Shown: positions 48,246 to 56,900 of the stretch, one piece after another
Position numbering within the stretch: the stretch's first letter is position 1
How the letters are laid out: each line of letters begins with the position of its first letter
DNA from: Cellulosimicrobium funkei
GTDB taxonomy: Bacteria; Actinomycetota; Actinomycetes; Actinomycetales; Cellulomonadaceae
Length of the DNA stretch: 64,000 nucleotides
Direction: 5' to 3'
NCBI RefSeq assembly: GCF_004519295.1
Contig: NZ_SOZH01000010.1
Coordinates: 62,001-126,000 of the forward strand
The notes under the pieces: model-generated
Told to the model about the DNA's origin: nothing
What the model saw: the letters and a program-made list of their open reading frames with translations, nothing else
Database searches by the model: none
Position numbers and translations under genes: made by a program

Positions 48246-51080
48246 ATGGCGACCCGCACGTCCCCGCAGGCACGTCGGACCGCGAGCAACCGCACACCAG
48301 CGCCCCGCACCGCGGCGCGCGGCGGTTCGTCCACGGCCCGCGGCACGTCGCGCGCCGGAACCGGTCGCGGACGGTCCTCCTCGTCCAGCGCGCGCCGCCC
48401 GGCGCGTCGCCCGGCGGCAGGGCCGCCGTGGCCCGTCCGGGCGGTGCGGGGGGTCTGGCTCGGCGCCGCGCACGGCGTGGGATCGCTCGTGCGCACCATC
48501 GGAAGAGGAGCAAGAGAGCTGGACCCGGCACACCGGCGCGACGGCGTCGCGTTCACCCTCATCGCCCTCGCGGTCGTCGTCGCGGCCCGCGAGTGGTGGG
48601 GCATCCAGGGCACGTTCGGCAAGGTCGTCCACGGCGTCGTCGCGGGGACGTTCGGTCTCGCCGGCGTCGCGGTCCCGGTCCTGCTGCTCTGGCTCGCGGT
48701 GCGCATCATGCGGCACCCCGAGCGCGCCCAGGCGAACTCGCGCGTCGCGATCGGGCTCACGCTCATCGTCGTGTCCGTGTGCTCCCTCGTGCACATCTCG
48801 GAGGACCTGCCCGCGCCGCGCGACGGCTTCGCGGCGGTGCAGGACGCGGGGGGCATCGTCGGCTACCTGGCGGCGACACCCGTGACCGCCGGGCTGACAC
48901 CGTGGTTTGCCGTGCCGATCTTCCTGCTGCTCGGGTTCTTCGGGCTGCTCGTCGTCACCGCGACGCCCGTGCACCGCATCCCGAGCCGGCTGCGCGGCCT
49001 CTACGATGTGCTGACCGGCAACCACCGCACCGAGGACGACGCGCTCGACGAGGACGGGCTCCCGCTCGCGGAGGGCGTCTCGCGCCACGACGGCAGCGAG
49101 CCGCCGACGGGTCGCCGACCGCGCAAGCCGCGGCGCACCAAGGCGCAGCGCGCGGCGGAGGCGGCCGAGATCGAGAAGCCCGAGGGCGGCTTCTCGGGCG
49201 ACGAGGCCTTCGAGACGGCCGCGTTCCTCGACTACGAGGACGACGTGCCGCGCGGTCGGGGGAAGAAGCGTCGCGCGGAGGAGCCGGCCGCCGGTACCGC
49301 TGCCACGGAGGTGGTCCCCGCCGTCGGGCAGGGGGCCGCGCAGGACACGGCGGCGGCCGCGATGGGCGCGGTCGCGCCCTCCCCGGAGGACGGCGTCGGC
49401 AGCGTGCCGCCGCCCCCGCCCGGCCCGATGCCCCGGGGCGTGCAGCCCATGCTCGAGGGCGACACGGTCTACCTGCTCCCGGACGAGGACGCGCTCGTCA
49501 AGGGCGCGCCGCACAAGGTGCGTTCCGCCGCGAACGACCGCGTGGTCGAGGCGCTCACGCAGACGTTCGAGCAGTTCGAGGTCGACGCGAAGGTCACCGG
49601 GTTCACGCGCGGCCCGACGGTCACGCGCTACGAGGTCGAGGTCGGGCCCAAGGTCAAGGTCGAGCGCATCACGTCGCTGTCCAACAACATCGCGTACGCG
49701 GTGGCCAGCGCCGACGTGCGCATCCTCGCGCCGATCCCCGGCAAGTCGGCCATCGGCATCGAGATCCCCAACACGGACCGCGAGACGGTCGTGCTCGGCG
49801 ACGTCCTGCGGTCGTCGGCCGCGCGGCGCACCGAGCACCCCATGGTCATGGGCGTGGGCAAGGACGTCGAGGGCGGCTATGTCGTCGCGAACCTCGCGAA
49901 GATGCCGCACATCCTCGTCGCGGGCGCGACGGGCGCGGGCAAGTCGAGCTTCATCAACTCCATGATCACGTCGATCCTCATGCGCTCGACGCCGGAGCAG
50001 GTGCGGCTCGTGCTCGTGGACCCCAAGCGCGTCGAGCTGACGATCTACGAGGGCATCCCGCACCTCATCACGCCCATCATCACGAACCCGAAGAAGGCCG
50101 CGGAGGCCCTCGACTGGGTCGTCCGCGAGATGGACGCCCGCTACGACGACCTCGCCGCGTTCGGGTTCAAGCACATCGACGACTTCAACGCCGCCGTCCG
50201 CGCCGGCAAGGTCAAGCCGCTGCCCGGCTCCGAGCGCAAGATCGCGACGTACCCGTACCTGCTGGTCGTCGTCGACGAGCTCGCCGACCTCATGATGGTC
50301 GCCCCGCGCGACGTCGAGGCCTCGATCCAGCGCATCACGCAGCTCGCGCGTGCGGCAGGCATCCACCTGGTGCTCGCGACGCAGCGACCGTCGGTCGACG
50401 TCGTGACGGGCCTCATCAAGGCGAACGTGCCGTCGCGGCTCGCGTTCGCGACGTCGTCCCTCGCGGACTCGCGCGTCGTGCTCGACCAGCCGGGCGCGGA
50501 GAAGCTCATCGGCCAGGGCGACGCCCTGTTCCTGCCCATGGGCGCGGCCAAGCCCATGCGCGTGCAGGGCGCGTGGGTCTCGGAGTCCGAGGTGCACGCC
50601 GTCGTCGAGCACGTGAAGAGCCAGCTCAAGCCCGTCTATCGCGAGGACGTCACGCAGGCGGCCACGAAGAAGCAGATCGACGAGGACATCGGCGACGACC
50701 TCGACCTGCTGCTCCAGGCGGCCGAGCTCGTCGTGACGTCGCAGTTCGGCTCGACGTCGATGCTCCAGCGCAAGCTGCGCGTCGGGTTCGCCAAGGCGGG
50801 TCGCCTCATGGACCTCCTGGAGTCGCGCGAGATCGTCGGCCCGTCCGAGGGGTCCAAGGCCCGCGAGGTGCTCGTGACGCCCGAGGAGCTGCCGTCGGCG
50901 CTCGCCCTCATCCGGGGCGAGCCCGCGCAGGACGTCTTCGACGGCCAGGCGCCCGCCGCGGCCGCCGCGCCGTCGGGCGCAGGGGGCGGCCACGACTACG
51001 GCGAGGGCACCGACGGGCACATGCCCCCGGCCGCGACGGAGTACCACGACGGCGCCGACGTGGAGTCGGGCTGGCGGTGA
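48246..51080 (+). CDS. ftsK: DNA translocase FtsK/SpoIIIE
   Basis: Septal DNA pump that clears chromosomes during division. The 944 residues begin with a basic Arg/Ser-rich tail (about 95 residues), four membrane helices (to about residue 250), a linker rich in charged residues, and the motor: Walker A GATGAGKSSF, VDPKRVELTIYEGIPHL, Walker B VVVDELADLMMV, and ATQRPSVDVVTGLIKANVPS. The C-terminal gamma winged helix (ELVVTSQFGSTSMLQRKLRV, RAGRLMDLLE-type helix) reads KOPS-like sites. The context (rnj upstream, pgsA-cinA-clgR downstream) is standard. Confidence 0.96.
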   Translation: MATRTSPQARRTASNRTPAPRTAARGGSSTARGTSRAGTGRGRSSSSSARRPARRPAAGPPWPVRAVRGVWLGAAHGVGSLVRTIGRGARELDPAHRRDGVAFTLIALAVVVAAREWWGIQGTFGKVVHGVVAGTFGLAGVAVPVLLLWLAVRIMRHPERAQANSRVAIGLTLIVVSVCSLVHISEDLPAPRDGFAAVQDAGGIVGYLAATPVTAGLTPWFAVPIFLLLGFFGLLVVTATPVHRIPSRLRGLYDVLTGNHRTEDDALDEDGLPLAEGVSRHDGSEPPTGRRPRKPRRTKAQRAAEAAEIEKPEGGFSGDEAFETAAFLDYEDDVPRGRGKKRRAEEPAAGTAATEVVPAVGQGAAQDTAAAAMGAVAPSPEDGVGSVPPPPPGPMPRGVQPMLEGDTVYLLPDEDALVKGAPHKVRSAANDRVVEALTQTFEQFEVDAKVTGFTRGPTVTRYEVEVGPKVKVERITSLSNNIAYAVASADVRILAPIPGKSAIGIEIPNTDRETVVLGDVLRSSAARRTEHPMVMGVGKDVEGGYVVANLAKMPHILVAGATGAGKSSFINSMITSILMRSTPEQVRLVLVDPKRVELTIYEGIPHLITPIITNPKKAAEALDWVVREMDARYDDLAAFGFKHIDDFNAAVRAGKVKPLPGSERKIATYPYLLVVVDELADLMMVAPRDVEASIQRITQLARAAGIHLVLATQRPSVDVVTGLIKANVPSRLAFATSSLADSRVVLDQPGAEKLIGQGDALFLPMGAAKPMRVQGAWVSESEVHAVVEHVKSQLKPVYREDVTQAATKKQIDEDIGDDLDLLLQAAELVVTSQFGSTSMLQRKLRVGFAKAGRLMDLLESREIVGPSEGSKAREVLVTPEELPSALALIRGEPAQDVFDGQAPAAAAAPSGAGGGHDYGEGTDGHMPPAATEYHDGADVESGWR

Positions 51081-51084
51081 CCCG

Positions 51085-51100
51085 GGCACCCGGTGGTGCC
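51085..51100 (+). terminator. Short hairpin after ftsK
   Basis: Six-base arms 51085-51090 and 51095-51100 with a CGGT loop begin 4 nt after the ftsK stop. Confidence 0.35.
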
Positions 51101-51131
51101 GCCGACGGTCGGCGCACCCCGGACGACCCCC

Positions 51132-51146
51132 TAGGCTGGTGACGTG
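51132..51146 (+). promoter_or_regulatory. Leaderless promoter of pgsA
   Basis: TAGGCT (51132-51137), 6 nt, then GTG 51144. Confidence 0.6.
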
Positions 51147-51773
51147 GTCAACGCCGTCCCCTCGCCGTGGAACTCCGCGAACCTCGTCACCATGGCGAGG
51201 ATCCTGCTCGTCCCGTTCTTCGCGTGGGCGCTCCTCGTCGACGGCGGGGAGTCCGTCACGTGGCGCCTCGTCGCGACGGGCATCTTCGTCCTCGCCGCCA
51301 CGTCGGACCGCCTCGACGGCTACCTCGCGCGGCGCTACGACCTCGTCACGGACCTGGGCAAGCTCCTCGACCCCATCGCGGACAAGCTGCTCGTGGGCAC
51401 CGCCCTCGTGCTGCTCGCGTGGCCGCTCGGCGAGCTGCCCTGGTGGGTCCCCGTCGTCGTGCTCGCGCGCGAGCTGGGCGTGACGCTCCTGCGGTTCGCC
51501 GTCCTCAAGTACGCGGTCATGCCCGCGTCCCGCGGCGGGAAGCTCAAGACCGTGCTGCAGACCGTCGCGATCACGCTCTTCGTGCTGCCGCTCGCGCACC
51601 TGCCGGCGTTCGTCGGCGTCGTCGCCTGGATCGTCCTCGCCGCGGCCATCCTCGTGACCGTCGTGACCGGCCTGGAGTACGCGTACCAGGGCTGGCGCCT
51701 GCGCCGCGACGCGGTGCGCGCGGCCCGGGTCGTCGAGCGGGGTCCGAGCACGGACGGCGCGCCCGTCTCGTGA
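51144..51773 (+). CDS. pgsA: CDP-diacylglycerol-glycerol-3-phosphate 3-phosphatidyltransferase
   Basis: Membrane enzyme making phosphatidylglycerol phosphate from CDP-diacylglycerol (the CdsA product). The 209 residues contain the CDP-alcohol phosphotransferase motif, seen as SDRLDGYLARRYDLVTDLGK followed by LLDPIADKLL with all three Asp positions. About five membrane helices. The leaderless GTG 51144 is supported by homology at NLVTMARILLVPFF. The stop overlaps cinA by 4 nt. Confidence 0.94.
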   Translation: MVNAVPSPWNSANLVTMARILLVPFFAWALLVDGGESVTWRLVATGIFVLAATSDRLDGYLARRYDLVTDLGKLLDPIADKLLVGTALVLLAWPLGELPWWVPVVVLARELGVTLLRFAVLKYAVMPASRGGKLKTVLQTVAITLFVLPLAHLPAFVGVVAWIVLAAAILVTVVTGLEYAYQGWRLRRDAVRAARVVERGPSTDGAPVS

Positions 51774-52309
51774 CCGACCACGCTCCCGTCGCGCCGGGGA
51801 GCTCGTCGGTCACCGGCCCGGACGTCCGGTCCGACGTCGTCGAGCTGCTCGGCGCTCTGGAGGCCCGCGGGTGGACCCTCGCGACGGCCGAGTCGCTCAC
51901 GGGCGGCCTGCTCAGCGCGACGATCGTCGACGTGCCCGGCGCCTCGCGCGTGCTCCGGGGCGCCGTCGTCGCGTACGCGACCGACGTCAAGGAGTCGGTC
52001 CTCGGCGTCGACGGCGGCCTGCTCGCCGCGCACGGGGCCGTGCACCCGGAGGTCGCGCGCCAGATGGCCGAGCGCGTGCGCGGCGTGCTGGGGGCCGACG
52101 TCGGGATCGCGACCACGGGCGTCGCGGGTCCCGACCCGCAGGACGGCCAGGATCCGGGCACCGTCTTCGTCGCCGCGAGCGGACCGGGGGGCACGAAGGT
52201 GCGAGAGCTGCACCTGGCGGGCGACCGCGCGGCCGTCCGCGCCGCCACCGTGGCCGCCGCGGTGGCGCTCGCGCGCGCGGCGTTCGGACCCCGGCCGCCG
52301 ACGGCGTGA
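51770..52309 (+). CDS. CinA-family nicotinamide-nucleotide amidohydrolase
   Basis: The 179-residue protein corresponds to the C-terminal CinA (PncC) domain only: TLATAESLTGGLLSATIVDV with the catalytic Ser region, VVAYATDVKESVLGV, and the ATTGVAGPDPQDGQDPGTVF glycine-rich loop. PncC deamidates nicotinamide mononucleotide in NAD recycling. The lack of the N-terminal COG1058 domain is normal for actinobacterial genes in this position. Start GTG 51770 is coupled to pgsA. Confidence 0.9.
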   Translation: MTDHAPVAPGSSSVTGPDVRSDVVELLGALEARGWTLATAESLTGGLLSATIVDVPGASRVLRGAVVAYATDVKESVLGVDGGLLAAHGAVHPEVARQMAERVRGVLGADVGIATTGVAGPDPQDGQDPGTVFVAASGPGGTKVRELHLAGDRAAVRAATVAAAVALARAAFGPRPPTA

Positions 52310-52699
52310 CGATGCCCCCTGCCGGGTGAAATCGTCGGCGGGAGCGTCGGCCGCCCGGCCGGGCGTGGACCGGGCCGGAGGCGTCGTGGAGACGTCGTGA
52401 ACGTGCCGCGGGGGAGCGGCCGGGAGGCCCGGCGCGGGAACAACACCCCACGTCGCGACGTTGCACAGCACGTGATCGCCAACAGGACCGTCAACCGACC
52501 GGTGGGACGCACGGACAACGCGCCCGCGCCCCGTCCCGCACGGGGCACCGGCGACGTGAGCGGCCCGCGGGCGGGGTACGGTAGGACGACCCCGTCACGC
52601 GGGGCAGTGAACAGGAAGACCGGCACGAGCAGTTCGCGCACCCAGGTGGGGGCCTCTCCGGCTCCCGGGGGCGCACGGGACACGGAAGGGGGTCGCCAG
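52310..52699 (+). other. 390-nt region before clgR
   Basis: A clgR -10 candidate, TACGGT, lies at 52577-52582, predicting a leader of about 110 nt. A perfect 12-nt palindrome ACGTCGCGACGT is at 52450-52461 in a locally AT-richer patch (about 52435-52500). An open frame in phase with clgR runs from 52397 but has no protein-like features and crosses the promoter candidate, so it is not called. Confidence 0.5.
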
Positions 52700-53041
52700 A
52701 TGATTGTTCTTCGACGAGAGATCGGGGACGTGCTGCGAGACGCTCGCCAGCGACAGGGGCGCACCCTGCGAGAGGTGTCCTCCGCCGCACGGGTCTCGCT
52801 GGGCTACCTCAGCGAGGTCGAGCGCGGTCAGAAGGAAGCGTCGTCGGAGCTCCTCGGCTCGATCTGCGAGGCGCTCGACATCCCGATGTCGTTGGTGCTG
52901 CGCGAGGTCAGCGACCGGGTCGCCGTCGCCGAGGGTCTGCTGATCCCCGACACCATCCCGGCCGACTTTGCGACGGCCGTGCTGGGTCGTCAGCATCCCG
53001 AGGGCACGGCACGCCGCGAGGACCTGCAGCCCGTCGGCTGA
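52700..53041 (+). CDS. clgR: ClgR-type XRE-family transcriptional regulator
   Basis: The 113-residue protein matches ClgR, the activator of clp protease and other stress genes in actinobacteria. It begins [20 protein letters not shown], with the helix-turn-helix in [20 protein letters not shown] followed by [11 protein letters not shown], and a short C-terminal tail ([15 protein letters not shown]). ATG 52700 follows GGAAGGGGG at 8-10 nt. The position after pgsA-cinA agrees with clgR loci elsewhere. The alanine-rich ending often acts as a Clp degron in ClgR; here the end is LQPVG. Confidence 0.9.
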   Translation: MIVLRREIGDVLRDARQRQGRTLREVSSAARVSLGYLSEVERGQKEASSELLGSICEALDIPMSLVLREVSDRVAVAEGLLIPDTIPADFATAVLGRQHPEGTARREDLQPVG

Positions 53042-53092
53042 CGGTCGGGCCGGGACCGGCCGCACCGGGAGCGGGGGCAGCGACGCCCGCCG

Positions 53093-53932
53093 TCATCCTG
53101 CTGCGGGCGGTGCCTGGCAGGTCGGACACCAGAAGATCGGACGGTCGTACGGGGGCTCGTTCGCCGTACCTTCCGCGACAGGCGTGCCGCACACGTGGCA
53201 CGCCTTTCGTGTGCGCCCGTGCACGTGCCGCACGACGCCGGCGCGCGGGTCGAACCCGTGCCGCACCGTGCGCTGCATGAGCGTGCGTGCCGTGAGCAGG
53301 AGGCCCTCGAGGTCCTCGACGTCGCGGACGGGCGTCCACGGGTAGACGTGCTCGGCGAAGAGCGACTCGGCCGTGTAGATCGTGCCGATGCCGGCGACGA
53401 GGTGCTGGTCGAGCAGGGCCTCCGCGACGGGCACACCCGTTGCGGCCCGCTCCGGCCGGTACCGGGGGCCGCTCCCGCCCGCCGCGTCGTCGGCCCGCAT
53501 CCGCGCGGCCGCCTCGGGCAGCCCGGTCTCCGGGAAGTCGTCGCCGAGCACGTCGGGCCCCAGCGGCCCGACGATCACGCGCTCGTCCGCGGTGCGCAGC
53601 ACGTGCAGCATGCCGATCCGGTTCCCGACCGCCGTCCACCACTCGTTCGCGAGGACGACGCGCACGTTCGGCTCCGCCCCGCGCGCGTCGTGCGTGCCCG
53701 TCCGGGCGAGCCGCCACGACCCCTCCATGCGCAGGTGCGTGTGCAGGGACCGGCCGTCGTCGAACCGCGTGAACAGGTGCTTCCCGTAGGCCTGGTTCCC
53801 GACGACCGTCCGACCGACCAGGTCGATCTCCGCGGCGCTCGGCCACCGCAGGTCCGAGCGGACCAGCACCCGGTCCTTGAGCGCCTCGTCGAGCCGGGCC
53901 GAGACGAGACGCAGGATGTCACCCTCGGGCAC
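53093..53932 (-). CDS. Nei-family DNA glycosylase (Nei2-like)
   Basis: The 279-residue endonuclease VIII-type enzyme begins VPEGDILRLVSARLDEAL, giving Pro-2 and Glu-3 catalysis. A helix-two-turn-helix contains GIGTIYTAESLFAEHV, and the zinc finger is CHVCG...FWCPTCQ. It acts on oxidised pyrimidines in the family. GTG 53932 has GGAGGG 7 nt upstream. The gene follows lhr after 44 nt, the same adjacency as lhr-nei in mycobacteria (Rv3296-Rv3297). Confidence 0.92.
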   Translation of the reverse strand: MPEGDILRLVSARLDEALKDRVLVRSDLRWPSAAEIDLVGRTVVGNQAYGKHLFTRFDDGRSLHTHLRMEGSWRLARTGTHDARGAEPNVRVVLANEWWTAVGNRIGMLHVLRTADERVIVGPLGPDVLGDDFPETGLPEAAARMRADDAAGGSGPRYRPERAATGVPVAEALLDQHLVAGIGTIYTAESLFAEHVYPWTPVRDVEDLEGLLLTARTLMQRTVRHGFDPRAGVVRHVHGRTRKACHVCGTPVAEGTANEPPYDRPIFWCPTCQAPPAAG

Positions 53933-53976
53933 GCGACCGCCCTCCGTGGTCGGGGGCGCGCGACGACCGCTGCACG

Positions 53977-56900
53977 TCAGGCCGCCCGCAGGCCGCGCGG
54001 CGTCGCGCGGAAGCCGGCGTCGAGCAGCGCGCGCACCGCGTCGTCCGCCGGGGTCCGGGTCGTGCCGGCGCCCGCGAGGGCCTCGACGCCGTCGACGCGC
54101 TGCACCACGATCTTCCCGAGCGTGCCCGCCCGCACGGCGCGGACCAGCGCCGCGCTCGCCTCGGCGAGGCGTGGGCCGTCCACGAAGGACAGCACGGACC
54201 GCCCGCCGCGCTCGACGTAGAGCGCGAGGTCGCCGTCGCTCAGCACGACGACGGCGCCCGCCTTGCGGCCCGGGCGGTGGCCGCGCGAGCCCTCGCCTGT
54301 CGTGCCGTCCGTGCCGTCCGTGCCGGGTGCGCCCGGTCCGGTCGACGGGCGGGCGGGCCACGGCAGCGCCGCGCCGTAGGGGTTCGCCGGGTCCGTCGCG
54401 GCGAGCAGCACGGCGCCGGGACGAGGACCGCCGCGCGACGTCCGCGCGTCGGGGAGCGGGGCGAACGGGTCGGACGCGGCCGCCGCGGCGTCGGCCTCGA
54501 GCGCGCGCTCGCGGTCCTGCGCGTCGGTCCGGAGCTGGTCGACCGCGCCGGGGAGCGCGAACTGCGAGCCGCCGAGGTGCTCGACGAAGTACCCGCGCCG
54601 CGCCGCACCCGTGGCCTCCAGCTCGCTCAGCACGCGGTACACCGCGCGGAACGACCCCGCGACGCCCTCGGCGGGCGCGACGGCGCGCGTGAGCACGCCG
54701 TGGCGGTCGAGCAGGACGCGGGCGAGCGCGTGCGCCCGGCGGGTGGGGTCGGGCTCGCGCGGCGGCAGCGCCGACCACCGCCCGGCGCCGCCGCGCAGGA
54801 CCGTCTCGGGCGACGTCGGCGGCCGCAGGCCCGCGAACCGGCCGCGCGCGAGCGGCCGGGCCCGCGCCGGGGCGCGCGGCGCGCGGTGGGTCCCCCCGGC
54901 GGCGCCGAGCCGCGCCCGCAGCGACCCGAGGCCGTCGTTCGTCACGTGGCCCGACCAGACGAGGTCCCACAGTGCCTCGAGCGTCGGGACGGTCTCCGCG
55001 CCGGCGCGCTCGGCCAGCCGCGGGAGGAAGTACCCGCCGGAGCCCTCCAGCAGGTCGAGCAGCGTGGCGTGGAGGCCGGTCTCGGGTGCCGGGCCCGGGT
55101 CGGGCAGCGTGAGCGGCGCCCACTCCGCGAGGTGGAGGCTGACGAGACCGTCGCCGCCGCCCGAGCCGGGCAGCGGGGCGTGCCCGCACCACACGACCTC
55201 GCCGGTCGTCGTCAGCTCGTCGAGCATCGTCGGGGTGTAGTCGCTGACGCGCGCCGGGAGCACGAGGGTCTCGAGCGCCGACGCGGGGACGGCCGCGCCC
55301 GAGAGCTGCTCGACGACGCGCAGCAGCCCGTCGACGCCGCGCAGCGCGCCGAGACCCTGCCAACGCGGGAGGAAGACGCCCAGCGTCTCGGCGGGGACGG
55401 GCTCCACCTCGGCGCGCAGCGCGGCGAGCGAGCGCCGGCGCAGGACGCGCAGCACCTCGGCGTCGCACCAGTCGTCGCCCGTGCCGCCGATCGCCTCCGG
55501 CCGCAGCCGCCCGCGCACGACGAGCCGGGCCGCCTCGAGCCGCTCGAGCGTCTGCACGACGACGGCGACGCCCAGCCCGAGACGTGCGGCGAGGTCGGCG
55601 GCCGTGAACGGGCCGTGCGTGCGGGCGTGGCGGCGCACGAGGTCGCCGAGCGGGTCGGGGACGGGCTCGGTGAACACCTCGGGGATACCGACGGGCAGCG
55701 CGACGCCGAGCGCGTCGCGCAGACGGCCGGCGTCCTCCACGACCGCCCACTGCTGCGCACGCTCGGGCGCGACCCCCGCGAGCCGCACGGGCATGATGCG
55801 GCGCGCGGCCTCGAGCTCGCGCAGCCAGGCCGCGACGTCGGTGCGCACGTCCTCGCGGGTCCGCGCCGCGACCTCGGCCTCGGTGAGCGGGCCCAGCCGG
55901 CGCAGCACGTCCCACACGTCCTCGGCGTGCCGCGCCTGCCGCTCGGGCGCGAGCGCGCCGAGCTCGGCCTCGGTCCGCTCGATCTGGGCGGGGTCGAGCA
56001 GGTCGGCGAGCTGGGCCGCGACGCCGTCGCCGCCCAGGAGCTCGGCGAGGAGCGTGGGGTCGAGCGACAGCGCGGCGGCGCGGCGCTCCGCGAGCGGGGC
56101 GTCGCCGTCGTAGAGGAACTGGGCGGTGTACCCGAAGAGGAGCGACTGCGCGAAGGGCGACGGCGTCGGGGTCGTCACCTCGACGAGGCGCACGCGCCCG
56201 GCGGCGAGGTCGCGCATGAGGTCGGTGAGCGCCGCGACGTCGAAGTCGTCCTGCAGGCACTCGCGCGCTGCCTCGAGGACGATCGGGAACTCCGGGTACT
56301 CCGACGCCACCGACAGGAGCTGCGCCGAGCGCTGCCGCTGCTGCCACAGCGGCTGGCGCCGGTCCGGACGACGCCGGGGCAGCAGGAGCGCGCGGGCGGC
56401 GGCCTCGCGGAACCGCGACGCGAACATCACCGACCCGCCGAGCTCGTCGCGCACCGCGTCGAGCACGTCGTCCGGGTCGAGGAGCAGGTCCTCGACGCCG
56501 ACGACGGGCGCGTCCCCGCCGAGGCCGCCCGAGCCGTCGGTCGCTCCCTCGAGCCACGAGTCCCCGGTGTCCGGGAGCCGGAGGACGATGCCGTCGTCGG
56601 CGTGCATCGCGGCGGCGTCGACCCCGTAGCGCTCGCGCAGGCGCGCGGCGAGCACGAGCGCCCACGGCGCGTGCACCTTCGCGCCGTACGGCGAGTGCAC
56701 GACGACGCGCCAGTCGCCGAGCTCGTCGCGGAAGCGCTCGACCACGACCGTGCGGTCGTCCGGGACGCGCCCGGTCGCGTCGCGCTGCTCGCGCAGGTAG
56801 GCCAGCAGGTTGTCGCTCGCCCACGCGTCGAGGCCTGCCGTGCGGAGCCGGTCGGTCGCCGCGTCGGGGTCGGTGGCGGCGAGCGCGTCCGTCTCGCGCA

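Noticed and set aside
46515-51599. Minus-strand open frame of 1694 codons across ftsK
   Set aside because: Arg/Asp/His-rich antisense shadow of ftsK and pgsA without any recognisable domain.
52397-52699. N-terminal extension of clgR by 101 codons
   Set aside because: Low-complexity, crosses the -10 candidate, and the known ClgR fold begins at MIVLRREIG with a good ribosome site.
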